Source of the DNA: Candidatus Poribacteria bacterium
GTDB taxonomy: Bacteria; Poribacteria; WGA-4E; WGA-3G
NCBI GenBank assembly: GCA_022827625.1
Contig: JAJEIE010000005.1
Coordinates: forward strand, 62,001 to 126,000
Reading direction: 5' to 3'
Length of the DNA stretch: 64,000 bases
In this document: positions 34,859-44,144 of the stretch, in pieces
Numbering within the stretch: the first letter of the stretch is position 1
Layout: the number at the start of each line of letters is the position of its first letter
The notes under the pieces: generated by a model
Databases searched by the model: none
Seen by the model: only the letters and a program-made list of their open reading frames with translations
Told to the model about the DNA's origin: nothing
Position numbers and translations under genes: made by a program

Positions 34859-36265
34859 GTGAACGACGCACAGAAGCAGCAAGGCCAATCGAAGGAATCT
34901 AAGATACCGCGGAGCCTAATATGGGGTGGGAGTATTGTTGCCATTGTTATCGCTTTCGTTGTACTCTTAGTGCTATTGATGAGTTCGAGTGAAACCCCGA
35001 CCGCCTTTTTGGCTAAATGGAAGAACGCACTGGAATCCGGCAGTGTTAAAAAGTATGATGCGCTCTGGATAAAGAGCGCACGTCAACGTTCCGATACAGG
35101 TTATCAGGAGACAGTTGCCCTTCTCAGAGGCGGCGCGCGGCTGGAGGTTAACCTTGGCGGTGCCACACAAACGTTCCGAGTGCCTCGATATCCCAACCGC
35201 TACCGAATTGAAGGGGTTCCAGTCACTGCGCATCTTTCGGGAGAATCCCAGCAGCAGTTGCGAAATCTTGTTATCGAAAAACAGGGGCTTGTTCAACGGC
35301 GGTGGAAAATTATTCAAGACGAGATCGTTGGAAGTGACTTTGTTGCGACGCTGCCAGACGCTCATCCCGCTCAGCCGGAGGTAGCGCAGCCTAACAGTCC
35401 CGTCTTACCGGTGGTCCTGAGTTGGAAAAGCGCTTTGGAATCCCAAGATGTGAAGATGTATACCGATCTCTGGGACAAGTCCGCCCGGAAAAGCAGGGCA
35501 TCGAGTTTCCGGCGTGCCACGGAACTGATGTCACAGACCCATGTTGTTAATCTCGCAGAAGCGACCTATACGCCTGTCCCGCGTCAGAAGAACCGTCATG
35601 TCGTTGATAACATTAGCGTAACTTTACAGAGCGGTGATAGTATCATTGAGACGCAGGTCCGCACACTGACTATTCAGAAAAAAGGATTTTTCAGACGCAA
35701 ATGGAAAATCATTAACGATCAGATCGGTCAGATGTCTGACGCTATCGCGCTCGCGCCAAACGCGCCGGCGTCCGGTGCGGATACCGTTTCTGGTGAAGCG
35801 TCTGGGAACACCTTTGATGGGAACGCACCGATTGACACGCAGCTAAAGGTGCGGCAGGTTTTGGGGAAGTGGCAGAAGGCTTGGGAAGAGAAAGACCTCA
35901 GGACCTATATGTCCATCTATTCAGAGAAGTCCCGTATTACGCGTGTCACTGTACGCGGTGGAAAAGAGAGTTCCGTCCACCTCTCAAAGGGGCAGCTCCG
36001 AGAGAAGATGGAGCGGCTGAACAGCATATATGCTGAAATTCAGGTCTCTATCTCTAACTTACAAGTTAACGGAGACCGGGCGGTAGCGGATGTCCAGTTC
36101 TTGCAAAAGTTTACCGGCACCCGCGCAAGTGGCAGTCGACCGGCTTACTCCGATTACGGCACTAAAAAACTGAACCTCATGGTAGATCCAACCGATGGAC
36201 ACTGGCGAATCTACTCGGAGACATGGAGCCGGTACGAGGATGTCCCGGATTTTCCGAAAATGTAA
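34859..36265 (+). CDS. Membrane-anchored protein with three NTF2-like domains
   Basis: Protein of 468 residues starting at GTG 34859, with GGAGGG six bases upstream. One membrane helix (about residues 20-42) follows a polar N-terminus, so the rest is likely periplasmic. Three similar domains follow: residues about 48-160 ('FLAKWKNALESGSVKKYDAL' to 'RRWKIIQDEIVG'), 180-290 ('VLSWKSALESQDVKMYTDLW' to 'RKWKIINDQIGQ') and 325-465 ('VLGKWQKAWEEKDLRTYMSI' to 'HWRIYSETWSRYEDVPDFP'). The pattern W-K-x-A-(l/w)-E-x-x-D at the start and W-K-I-I at the end is that of NTF2-like folds. The last domain ends almost like the preceding lipoprotein ('YENVPNF'). No catalytic residues are evident. Confidence 0.6.
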   Translation: MNDAQKQQGQSKESKIPRSLIWGGSIVAIVIAFVVLLVLLMSSSETPTAFLAKWKNALESGSVKKYDALWIKSARQRSDTGYQETVALLRGGARLEVNLGGATQTFRVPRYPNRYRIEGVPVTAHLSGESQQQLRNLVIEKQGLVQRRWKIIQDEIVGSDFVATLPDAHPAQPEVAQPNSPVLPVVLSWKSALESQDVKMYTDLWDKSARKSRASSFRRATELMSQTHVVNLAEATYTPVPRQKNRHVVDNISVTLQSGDSIIETQVRTLTIQKKGFFRRKWKIINDQIGQMSDAIALAPNAPASGADTVSGEASGNTFDGNAPIDTQLKVRQVLGKWQKAWEEKDLRTYMSIYSEKSRITRVTVRGGKESSVHLSKGQLREKMERLNSIYAEIQVSISNLQVNGDRAVADVQFLQKFTGTRASGSRPAYSDYGTKKLNLMVDPTDGHWRIYSETWSRYEDVPDFPKM

Positions 36266-36480
36266 TTGGCTGTCAGCGGTCAGGTCGGCACTGCGTGCCT
36301 TTCAGCGGTCAGTGGTTAAGTCGCTGTGCTTTCAGAACTGTAAGTTAAGGGTTATTGGCGATAAATTGTAAATTAAGGGGAAGATTGTTACAAATCAACT
36401 CTCAAGAACCAAAAACCTCTTAACTGATGGCTGAGAGGTTTACGAAGTAAACCGCCCCGACAACTGACAACTCTAAAAAA

Positions 36481-36894
36481 ATGCCCACTGAGTACCGAAC
36501 CAAACGAAAAATTGAGTTCGCTGACACCGATATGGCGGGGATCGTCCATTTTACACGATTTTTCGTCTTCATGGAATCCGCTGAGCACGAGTTCCTACGC
36601 ACTTTAGGGACGAGTGTCGCAACTGAATGGAATGGAGACAAAATCGGATGGCCCCGACTTGCGGCTGCCTGCGAGTATCTCAGTCCACTCCGGTTTGAAG
36701 ATGAGGTCGATATCCGCCTCTGGATCTCCAAAAAGGGGACGAAATCGCTCACCTATCAATTTCACTTTACACATCAAGGAAAAGACATCGCACGTGGGGA
36801 GGTTACGACTGTCTGTTGTGTAACAAATCCGGGTGAGAAACTACGGGCGATCCCGATCCCCGATTTCATTGCCAATCAGATTTCCGGTCCATGA
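36481..36894 (+). CDS. Acyl-CoA thioesterase, 4-hydroxybenzoyl-CoA thioesterase (YbgC-like) family
   Basis: Hotdog-fold protein of 137 residues, normal for the family. The catalytic-site motif 'FADTDMAGIVHFTRFFVFME' near residues 13-32 carries the conserved Asp (in 'TDMAGIVHF') that activates water in 4HBT-type enzymes. 'RFEDEVDIRLWISKKGTKSL' is the following strand region. These enzymes hydrolyse acyl- or aryl-CoA thioesters, and YbgC members often sit beside Tol-Pal genes, which are not here. The ABC ATPase starts 13 bases downstream, so the gene probably heads the transporter operon. The 215 bases upstream hold only degenerate CAGCGGTCAG-type words. Confidence 0.8.
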   Translation: MPTEYRTKRKIEFADTDMAGIVHFTRFFVFMESAEHEFLRTLGTSVATEWNGDKIGWPRLAAACEYLSPLRFEDEVDIRLWISKKGTKSLTYQFHFTHQGKDIARGEVTTVCCVTNPGEKLRAIPIPDFIANQISGP

Positions 36895-36907
36895 AAAAAG
36901 AAAAAAT

Positions 36908-37603
36908 ATGGAACAATCGCGCCCTACCACTTCGTTGCTTAAAGTTTCCAATCTCTCCAAAGACTTCGGACTCGTTCAAGTCTTGCGAAATATTTCATTT
37001 ACGCTCACTGACGGTACTTCGGTTGCGATTACCGGTCCATCCGGTTCTGGCAAAAGCACACTTCTACACATTGTCGGGACGTTAGAGGCACCCAGTAGTG
37101 GACGGGTTGAGATTAACAATACGAATCCATTTCAACTCTCTGAACCCGAACTTGCCCGCTATCGGAACGCTGTCATCGGATTTGTATTTCAGGATCACCA
37201 TCTGCTCCCACAGTATTCCGTGCTTGAGAACGTGCTTATTCCGACACTCGCCTTCAAGCAGCAGTCCGATGCTACACAACGCGCCCATGACCTCCTCAAA
37301 CGGGTAGGGCTTACGCAGCGCCTGTCGCATCGACCGCCAGAACTTTCCGGGGGTGAGCGGCAACGCGTCGCGATCGCACGCGCCCTCATTAATCGACCCA
37401 GTATCCTCCTTTGCGATGAACCGACGGGAAATTTGGATACAGCGACTTCTGAGACCATCGCCGATTTGCTTTTTGAACTGCACGGTCTGGAGCAGAATAT
37501 ATTGATTGTTGTCACCCACAACCTTGGACTCGCCTCGCGTTTTCAGCAACGCCTGCAACTTGTGGACGGCTCCTGCAGCCTTGAAGGGGACACCGAATCA
37601 TAG
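36908..37603 (+). CDS. ABC transporter ATP-binding protein, LolD/MacB type
   Basis: ATPase of 231 residues from ATG 36908. Walker A 'GPSGSGKST' near residue 43, Q-loop 'FVFQDHHLLPQYSVLENV', signature 'LSGGERQRVAIARAL' near 145, Walker B 'ILLCDEPTGNLD' near 167 and H-loop 'VTHNLGL'. The 'HHLLPxxxxLENV' sequence and the adjacent FtsX-type permease place it in the MacB/LolD subfamily, which drives mechanotransmission (lipoprotein release or substrate ejection) instead of classical import. It is followed 27 bases later by the permease. The in-frame region before ATG 36908 overlaps the thioesterase gene and is not part of the protein. Confidence 0.92.
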   Translation: MEQSRPTTSLLKVSNLSKDFGLVQVLRNISFTLTDGTSVAITGPSGSGKSTLLHIVGTLEAPSSGRVEINNTNPFQLSEPELARYRNAVIGFVFQDHHLLPQYSVLENVLIPTLAFKQQSDATQRAHDLLKRVGLTQRLSHRPPELSGGERQRVAIARALINRPSILLCDEPTGNLDTATSETIADLLFELHGLEQNILIVVTHNLGLASRFQQRLQLVDGSCSLEGDTES

Positions 37604-37630
37604 CTCGAGTAGTGCTTGTGGTGTTTGCTT

Positions 37631-40600
37631 ATGTTTTTCCGTTCTACAGATCGCTCTTATCCAACAACCAACAGCCGAGGACTGATAGCCAGTTTCAAGT
37701 ATTTTTGGCAGATACATCTCACCGTCGCCCTCTGCACAGCCGTAGCGACAGGGGTCCTCGCCGGTGCCTTGATTGTCGGGGACTCTGTGCGTGGCAGTCT
37801 CCGCAGCCTCACGACAGAACGGCTCGGAACAATTCAACATGCGCTCCTTGCCGATCACTTTTTCCAACCAAGTATCTTAGATCGGCAAAACACTGTACCC
37901 ACAATTTTATTGAATGGAACGGTTGTCGCGCCACAGGCGCAGACCCGTGCATCAAAGGTTAACGTCATCGGTGTAAGAGAAGACTTTTTCACCTTTTGGG
38001 CAGGCGATCCGGTGCCGAACCTGAACAAACCCGCTAATCGGTCCTTCAACGCAATTGTCATCAATGAGGCACTCCAAAGTGAGTTGAGTGTCCAAATCGG
38101 CGATACGCTTTTGGTAAATGTCGCGCAAGTTGCCGATATCCACCCCGAATTCTTGCTCGGTGACCGCGATGCTGCGTCGGCGATCCAGAGTCTCCGGTTA
38201 ATCGTAAGCGATGTTATTCCGACAAAGAACGCCGGTAGGTTCAATCTACACCCACATCAAAACCTCCCTTTCAACGCTTTCATCGCGCTGCCGGTTTTAC
38301 AAAAAGCACTCGGACAGGATGAGAAAGTAAATGTCCTACTTACAGCAGAGACAGCCCCTATTTCATCTGACCAGCTGACGCTAACGCTTGATGGGCTTGA
38401 CTTGAAGGTTCAGGTTCATGACGATCATTTTGATCTCCAGAGTCGGCAGTATCTTCTGAAACCTGTGTTATCGGAGAATGCCTTGACGGTTGCAACCGAA
38501 AACGGTATCCCGACGCTTCCAACCCTTACCTATCTCGCAAACACAATAGCTGCCAACGACAGGACGGTTCCATATTCCACGATGGTCGCACTCCCGACCA
38601 ACGGACGCGAGTTTTCTGTTCCACTGGCGGAAAATGAGATTGTTCTGAATACATGGGCAGCGGATGATCTCGGCGTGAAAGTCGGCGACGAAATCACGGT
38701 TACATATTACAGTGTCAAGTCAGGAGATCATAGTGTCAAGGGAAAAGAAACCTACATTACGGAAACTGCCTCTTTCCTTCTGAAAGGAATCCTGCCAATT
38801 GCGGGAATTGCCGCCGACAGAGGTATCATTCCTGAGTTCCCGGGTATCCACGACACCGCCGATATGTCCGAATGGGAGTCCCCTTTTCCGATTGACTACA
38901 CCCTCATCCGTAGCCAAGATGAAGCCTATTGGGATGAATACGGACCGACCCCGAAAGCGTTTATCTCGCTGGAGACAGGCAAGCGGCTCTGGAAAAATCG
39001 GTTTGGCGACCTTACTACGATTCGGATGAGTGCTTCACAAGGTTCAGAGGTTCAGGCGACTCGCACGCTTTTTGAAACCGAGTTCCTCAAGAAGATTCAA
39101 CCCGAACAGATCGGATTCCAATTCTTGGCACTCCAAGCAGAAGGGCTACAAGCCGCCACGGGCGCCACCGACTTCGGGATGCTGTTTGGTAGTCTCAGCG
39201 GCTTCATCATTATCGCCGTTGCGCTCTTGGTCGGGATGCTCTTTCGGATTGGTGTAGAGCAACGCTCGCGCGAGATCGGAATCCTACAGGCTGTCGGTTA
39301 CCCGCTCGTCAAGATCCGCCGCCGTTTCCTTTTTGAGGGAGGGACTGTCGCCGGTATCGGCAGCCTTTTGGGGTGCTTGCTCGCTGTTGGCTATGCACAA
39401 CTGATGATATTCGGGTTAAAGACGTGGTGGCTGCCTGCTATTGGCACCCCGTTTATGGAACTTCATCTCAATCTGTGGAGTTTGCTGAGCGGTGTGCTCA
39501 TCGCGCTCGCTATTGTGATGATCTCTATCCGCCTGACAGTCCAACGCTTAGGACACGCCGCTACCACTGCACTCCTGGCGGGTGAAACCGATTTCACTGA
39601 AACAACGCACAAACCAAAAGCCGGGAAGGAGAAAACCTCTTCTGGATTGACAATAGCGAAGAGTCTTGGGATTGTGCTTGTGGCTGTCATTGTCGTCTTT
39701 TTTCTTTTCTTTGACAAATGGTTTTCTGATACCTTTGGTATCTGGATTGAAGACCCTATCATCGATTTTTTGGTGCTAACTTCGAGTATTGTTGGTGTGG
39801 GGTGGACTGTCTTCGATAGATGGTTAAAGACACAGAAGGTCGCGAAACGGCTGAATAGGGTCCGTTTTGCCATCAAAAATGCTGCGCGTCAACCGGGACG
39901 CAGCACAACTTGCATTCAAACCATTAGCTTGGCGTGCTGTATTATCGTTGCAGTCGGTGCGAATCGGCACGACGCACCCCCGGAGACAGAATACGCCTTT
40001 GTGGCTGAGTCATCACTCCCTTTACACCATAGCCTGAATACACCCGATGGTCGGTTTGAACTCGGTTTCTCTGAGAGGGATTCTGAACTTCTCAGCGCGT
40101 CGGACGTCATTCCGTTTCGCGTGCTTCCGGGTGAAGACGTGAGTTGTCTGAATCTCTACCAACCCCAGAAACCCCAAATTTTAGGTATCTCGGACAGGGC
40201 CCTAAACGAGGTTCCATGGACAACCTTACAACCGAACAGCTCCCATACTTATATGATTATTGGTATTGCTGATGAAAATTCGCTCCGTTGGATTTTACAC
40301 CATAATCCTGACGAGGAATTTCTTGTTCAAGATGAATTCGGAAACCCACTGAGCCTTCACCTCCACACACTTGAAAACAGTCTCTTCCAGAGCCAATTGA
40401 TTATCTCAGAATCGAATTTCACAAAGTACTTCCCAAGCCAAAGCGGTTATCAATTTTTCCTTATCAAAACGCCGCCTGAATTGCGAGAAGAGACAGCACA
40501 GGTCTTAGAGAAAGGGCTCGGCGACTACGGATTTGATCTGACATCCGCATCGGCACGATTGGCGAGTTATCGGGCGGTTGAGAATACCTATATCTCCACT

Positions 40601-40963
40601 TTCCAGAGCCTCGGTGGTTTGGGGGTGTTACTCGGCACTTTCGGGCTGGCACTGGTGTTGTTTAGAAATATTATTGAACGTCGGGGTGAACTCGCAACCC
40701 TCCGCGCGTTCGGGTTCAGCCGACGACTCCTCTCACGGATGTTATTCCTCGAAAGCTGCTTCCTACTCGCTGTCGGTATGCTTATCGGGATTGTCGCAGG
40801 ACTTGTGGCGATCCTTGCCACGCACGGTCACTTTCCCGCTTTTCCGTGGGTGTCCCTCACAATTACCTTGCTTTTTATCTTCGGTTTTGGTATAATTGCA
40901 AATGCCGTTGCAGTTGCCGTAGCACTCCGAAGTCCACTCTTGGCTACCCTTAAATCTGAATAA
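37631..40963 (+). CDS. Giant FtsX-domain ABC permease
   Basis: Protein of 1110 residues if started at ATG 37631. About ten membrane helices: one near residue 35, a block of three from about 520 to 635 ('GSLSGFIIIAVALLVGMLF' first), two near 680-730, one near 765, and a closing block of three (about 995-1105). The two three-helix blocks each carry FtsX-domain wording such as 'RSREIGILQAVGYPL' and 'RRGELATLRAFGFSRRLLSR'. Large extracytoplasmic domains lie between helices. This corresponds to a fused pair of MacB/LolCE-type permease halves, as in the DUF214-like family. Substrate is unknown; a lipoprotein gene follows 15 bases downstream. Confidence 0.8.
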   Translation: MFFRSTDRSYPTTNSRGLIASFKYFWQIHLTVALCTAVATGVLAGALIVGDSVRGSLRSLTTERLGTIQHALLADHFFQPSILDRQNTVPTILLNGTVVAPQAQTRASKVNVIGVREDFFTFWAGDPVPNLNKPANRSFNAIVINEALQSELSVQIGDTLLVNVAQVADIHPEFLLGDRDAASAIQSLRLIVSDVIPTKNAGRFNLHPHQNLPFNAFIALPVLQKALGQDEKVNVLLTAETAPISSDQLTLTLDGLDLKVQVHDDHFDLQSRQYLLKPVLSENALTVATENGIPTLPTLTYLANTIAANDRTVPYSTMVALPTNGREFSVPLAENEIVLNTWAADDLGVKVGDEITVTYYSVKSGDHSVKGKETYITETASFLLKGILPIAGIAADRGIIPEFPGIHDTADMSEWESPFPIDYTLIRSQDEAYWDEYGPTPKAFISLETGKRLWKNRFGDLTTIRMSASQGSEVQATRTLFETEFLKKIQPEQIGFQFLALQAEGLQAATGATDFGMLFGSLSGFIIIAVALLVGMLFRIGVEQRSREIGILQAVGYPLVKIRRRFLFEGGTVAGIGSLLGCLLAVGYAQLMIFGLKTWWLPAIGTPFMELHLNLWSLLSGVLIALAIVMISIRLTVQRLGHAATTALLAGETDFTETTHKPKAGKEKTSSGLTIAKSLGIVLVAVIVVFFLFFDKWFSDTFGIWIEDPIIDFLVLTSSIVGVGWTVFDRWLKTQKVAKRLNRVRFAIKNAARQPGRSTTCIQTISLACCIIVAVGANRHDAPPETEYAFVAESSLPLHHSLNTPDGRFELGFSERDSELLSASDVIPFRVLPGEDVSCLNLYQPQKPQILGISDRALNEVPWTTLQPNSSHTYMIIGIADENSLRWILHHNPDEEFLVQDEFGNPLSLHLHTLENSLFQSQLIISESNFTKYFPSQSGYQFFLIKTPPELREETAQVLEKGLGDYGFDLTSASARLASYRAVENTYISTFQSLGGLGVLLGTFGLALVLFRNIIERRGELATLRAFGFSRRLLSRMLFLESCFLLAVGMLIGIVAGLVAILATHGHFPAFPWVSLTITLLFIFGFGIIANAVAVAVALRSPLLATLKSE

Positions 40964-40978
40964 TTACGAAAACACAGT

Positions 40979-41575
40979 ATGTTTGCCTTGAAAACGACAC
41001 TTAATGTAGGATATGTGGTGCTGATTGCCTGTTCCCTCCTGATGCAAAGCGGGTGCTCCAGCGATTCCGAGACAGATACACCGAGTGCGGTCAATTACAC
41101 GGAATTGGGGTGGCGTTCTTATGCATCGGGTGAATATGCACAGGCACTCCTCAGTTTTGAGCGCGCCCTGAGTTTCGATGAGACGCTTGCGGATGCCCAC
41201 AACGGTATCGGGTGGAGTCATCTCAGCCTATCACTAAATCCGACGCTTGCACAACAGGCGTTCCAAAATGCTGTCCAACTGGATGCTTCAAATGCTGATG
41301 CTTGGGTTGGACTCGCGAACGTGCTCTATCTGCGGAATAAAGATGCCTCTGATTTCAGGGCTGCTGTCCGTGCGACGGATAACGCACTGCAAGGCAATGC
41401 CGAATACCTCTTTCGGCACGACTACCGTTCTAAAGCCGATCTTTATGCGCTGCGGGCATCGTGTTATTACTACCTCGACGAGATTCAATCTGCAAAGCAG
41501 GAAGTCGGCAAAGTACTCCAAATTGATGCGGCACATAGGACCGCTATTGTTCTACAAAATTTACTCAAAGAATAG
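40979..41575 (+). CDS. TPR lipoprotein
   Basis: Protein of 198 residues. Hydrophobic signal then a lipobox Cys ('LMQSGCSSDS') near residue 26. The mature part holds tandem TPR units: 'YTELGWRSYASGEYAQALLS' followed by 'FERALSFDETLADAHNGIG', 'AFQNAVQLDASNADAWVGLA', and a last 'YALRASCYYYLDEIQSAKQE'. TPR lipoproteins act as scaffolds in the periplasm. It ends the thioesterase/ABC operon and may be an accessory subunit of the permease; that is inference from position. Only 15 bases separate it from the permease. Confidence 0.75.
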   Translation: MFALKTTLNVGYVVLIACSLLMQSGCSSDSETDTPSAVNYTELGWRSYASGEYAQALLSFERALSFDETLADAHNGIGWSHLSLSLNPTLAQQAFQNAVQLDASNADAWVGLANVLYLRNKDASDFRAAVRATDNALQGNAEYLFRHDYRSKADLYALRASCYYYLDEIQSAKQEVGKVLQIDAAHRTAIVLQNLLKE

Positions 41576-41616
41576 CAGTTCGCGATTAGCAGATAGCGAA
41601 CCGCGAATCGCAAGAC

Positions 41617-41677
41617 ACAAACTAACAGTTTGTGGTACGAAAGACGCGAATAGCGAATAGCGAATAGCGATAAGCAT
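41617..41677. repeat. Family C palindrome and short tandem repeat before purC
   Basis: ACAAACTAACAGTTTGTGGTAC (21 of these at 41617-41637) is built on the palindrome CACAAACT-AAC-AGTTTGTG. It recurs at 42618-42640 and 42650-42669 (inverted) and at 63521-63545. A run of GCGAATA units (three copies) follows at 41646-41668. Confidence 0.7.
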
Positions 41678-41701
41678 GATTGCTTCCGAAGGAGAAAAAA
41701 T

Positions 41702-42595
41702 ATGTCGCAAGACGTTATAACCTCTACACAGTTAACCAACTTATCACCGACCCATAGTGGCAAGGTCCGAGACCTCTACGATCTCGGAGATGAACTCCTG
41801 ATTGTATCCACTGATCGGATCTCGGCGTTCGATGTCGTTTTACCCAACGGAATTCCTGACAAAGGGAAAGTCTTGACCGGTTTATCCACATTCTGGTTCA
41901 ACTACACCCAGTCTGTCGCCGACAATCATCTCATTACAACAGCAGTCGAAGATTATCCCGATGTCTTACAGCCGGACGCAGACCTTTTAAGAGGACGCTC
42001 CATGCTCGTCCGCAAAGCAGAACGTGTCGATGTCGAATGCGTTGTGCGCGGTTATCTCGCAGGGTCTGGCTGGTCGTCGTATCAGAAAACCAGCGAAATC
42101 TGTGGACAGAAACTGCCCCCTGGATTACAAGAGTCAGACCGACTTCCAGAACTCCTCTTCACACCGACAACCAAAGCCGAACAGGGAGAACACGACGAAC
42201 CGATCACCATTGAAGAGATGCGAGATCAGGTCGGCAGTGAACTCACGGATCGGTTAATCGATGCGAGTTTTGAGCTCTTCAGAGCTGCCAGTCAACACGC
42301 CGAAAGTGCGGGAATTATCCTCTGTGATACCAAGTTTGAGTTCGGGCAGCGCGACGGTAAACTGATTGTGATTGATGAAATCTTCACACCCGACTCCTCC
42401 CGTTTCTGGCCCGCCGACCTCTACGAACCCGGTAAACCACAGCAGAGTTTCGATAAGCAGTTCGTTAGGGATTATCTCTCGGAAATCGGTTGGAACAAAG
42501 AGCCGCCTGCGCCGGAGTTACCGGAGACGGTTATCTCTAAGACAAGTGAGAAATACCGCGAAGCGTATCGGCTCATTGTCGGCGAAGAATTGTAG
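41702..42595 (+). CDS. purC: Phosphoribosylaminoimidazole-succinocarboxamide synthase (SAICAR synthetase)
   Basis: Enzyme of 297 residues that ligates aspartate to CAIR with ATP, the seventh step of IMP synthesis. Landmarks: 'HSGKVRDLYDLGDELLIVST' near the N-terminus (ATP-binding), 'RAERVDVECVVRGYLAGSGW'-type signature region near residue 108 (seen as 'VECVVRGYLAGSGW'), 'DTKFEFG' at 209-215, and 'DEIFTPDSSRFW' at about 225-236. The length is that of the longer, yeast-like form of PurC. RBS GAAGGAG. No other purine gene is adjacent. Assignment is sure. Confidence 0.96.
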   Translation: MSQDVITSTQLTNLSPTHSGKVRDLYDLGDELLIVSTDRISAFDVVLPNGIPDKGKVLTGLSTFWFNYTQSVADNHLITTAVEDYPDVLQPDADLLRGRSMLVRKAERVDVECVVRGYLAGSGWSSYQKTSEICGQKLPPGLQESDRLPELLFTPTTKAEQGEHDEPITIEEMRDQVGSELTDRLIDASFELFRAASQHAESAGIILCDTKFEFGQRDGKLIVIDEIFTPDSSRFWPADLYEPGKPQQSFDKQFVRDYLSEIGWNKEPPAPELPETVISKTSEKYREAYRLIVGEEL

Positions 42596-42617
42596 GACTT
42601 ACGCGCGTAACTTTTTT

Positions 42618-42669
42618 GTACCACAAACTGTTAGTTTGTGTATTCTGTAGCATAAACTGTTAGTTTGTG
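42618..42669. repeat. Family C palindromes, two inverted copies upstream of the CoA-transferase
   Basis: GTACCACAAACTGTTAGTTTGTG (22618-type unit, here 42618-42640) and a second ACTGTTAGTTTGTG at 42656-42669 follow each other in direct order. The second copy ends 17 bases before the ATG, so it overlaps the RBS region. Confidence 0.65.
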
Positions 42670-42686
42670 TCCTGGAGTAATCCGAA

Positions 42687-43874
42687 ATGGCAAGTCCCCT
42701 GAACGGTATAAAAGTCTTGGACCTGACACGAGTTCTCGCCGGTCCTTATGCGACTATGCTTCTCGGCGATCTCGGTGCAGAGGTTATCAAGATTGAGCAA
42801 CCCGGCACAGGGGACGAGTCTCGCAATTTCGGCCCCTTCAAAAATGGGTTTAGTCTCTACTTCATGAGCGTCAATCGTGGGAAACGGAGCGTGACGCTCA
42901 ACCTCAAGACCGAACGCGGACGCGCAATATTCAAGCGGCTGCTGGACCAGACCGATATTCTGGTGGAGAATTTCCGACCGGGAACGATGGAAAAATTGGG
43001 GCTGGATTATAGCACGCTCAAATCTGAGTATCCCTCGCTGATTTATGCGGCGTGTTCGGGTTTTGGACAGACGGGTCCCTACGCGCAACAGGGGGCGTAT
43101 GATATGATTATCCAAGGGATGGGCGGGATTATCAGTATCACGGGTGAACCCGACGGACCGCCTGTGCGTGTCGGCACCTCTATCAGCGACATTACCGCTG
43201 CGCTCTTCACGACAATCGGCATCCTTTCTGCACTACATCATCGCAACCAAACCGGCAACGGACAATTTGTTGATGTAGCAATGTTAGATAGTCTTGTCGC
43301 TGTTTTGGAAAATGCGGTTGTCCGCTATTTCGCGACGGGTGAGGCACCGAAACCGCTCGGTGCCAGACATCCGGCGATCACACCCTTTGAGGCGTTCGCA
43401 TCTGCTGACGGACACGTTATTATTGCCCTCGGAAACGATACCCTCTGGGCAAAGTTCTGTGAACATGTCGGCAGGCAAGAACTTATCTCGGATAAACGGT
43501 TCCGAACAAATGCAGACCGGACGGAAAACCACGATCAACTGTTTCCTATCCTTTCGGAGATTATGTCGCAGCGCACAACGGACGATTGGATTGACGCGCT
43601 CGGTAACATTGGGGTCCCGTGCGGTCCCATCAATGCGATGGACAAAGTCGTCACCCATCCACAGGTCGAAGCGCGGGAGATGATTACACGCGTCGCACAT
43701 CAAATTACGGGTGAGGTTGAAGTGCCGGGTGTACCCATCAAACTATCGGAAACCCCCGGCAGCGTAAACGCACCCGCACCCAGTCTCGGTGAACACACAA
43801 TTGAGGTCTTGACGGGTCTGTTAGGGATACCTCCAAATGAGGTCGAAAAGTTAAGACAAGATGGGATCATTTGA
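42687..43874 (+). CDS. CaiB/BaiF family (class III) CoA-transferase
   Basis: Protein of 395 residues. The N-terminus 'VLDLTRVLAGPYATMLLGDL' and 'GAEVIKIEQPGTGD' form the Rossmann entry of family III CoA-transferases; 'SVNRGKRSVTLNLKTERG' follows. Asp168 in 'RVGTSISDITAAL' is at the place of the catalytic Asp169 of formyl-CoA transferase, which forms an acyl-aspartyl anhydride. Related enzymes transfer CoA between formate/oxalate, carnitine, benzylsuccinate or bile-acid substrates; no neighbouring gene points to one. Length is standard. Assignment to family is sure. Confidence 0.9.
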   Translation: MASPLNGIKVLDLTRVLAGPYATMLLGDLGAEVIKIEQPGTGDESRNFGPFKNGFSLYFMSVNRGKRSVTLNLKTERGRAIFKRLLDQTDILVENFRPGTMEKLGLDYSTLKSEYPSLIYAACSGFGQTGPYAQQGAYDMIIQGMGGIISITGEPDGPPVRVGTSISDITAALFTTIGILSALHHRNQTGNGQFVDVAMLDSLVAVLENAVVRYFATGEAPKPLGARHPAITPFEAFASADGHVIIALGNDTLWAKFCEHVGRQELISDKRFRTNADRTENHDQLFPILSEIMSQRTTDDWIDALGNIGVPCGPINAMDKVVTHPQVEAREMITRVAHQITGEVEVPGVPIKLSETPGSVNAPAPSLGEHTIEVLTGLLGIPPNEVEKLRQDGII

Positions 43875-43891
43875 CCGTGGTGCATAATTTT

Positions 43892-43950
43892 GTTTGTAGT
43901 AGGGAAACCATTCATTGCCCGTCTATTACCGAATTATTTTCTGAAATTTC
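43892..43950. repeat. Family A long copy, inverted relative to 63398-63453
   Basis: From TTTGTAGTAGGG through CTATTACCGAATTATTTTCTG to AAATTTC this segment is the reverse complement of 63398-63453 with few differences. It includes the GGGCAAT/ATTGCCC palindrome in degraded form. A compact family A copy, GGGCGAT-GA-ATCGCCC-TACTACGAAC, follows at 44052-44076. Confidence 0.7.
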
Positions 43951-43956
43951 ATTAAG

Positions 43957-44028
43957 GCATGAATACCCGGTGAAGCCCACACGGGCTTCATACCGTTGAT
44001 TCTGATTCTGATTCATGCGACATGCATT
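43957..44028 (+). repeat. Family B intergenic repeat, copy 1
   Basis: The core GTGAAGCCC-ACAC-GGGCTTCATACC is a hairpin followed by GTTGATTCTGATTCATGCGACATGCATT. Copies are at 54973-55043 (same strand) and 31263-31320 (opposite strand). All are intergenic, about 60-70 bases long, and carry no ORF. Confidence 0.75.
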
Positions 44029-44144
44029 ATTGCGCGTTCGTGCTTCGCAACGGGCGATGAATCGCCCTACTACGAACTTAAACGCTTATCTGAAATGTCC
44101 TGAACTGATTGCTGACCGCTGATTGCAAAATAAAAGGAGTCCAC

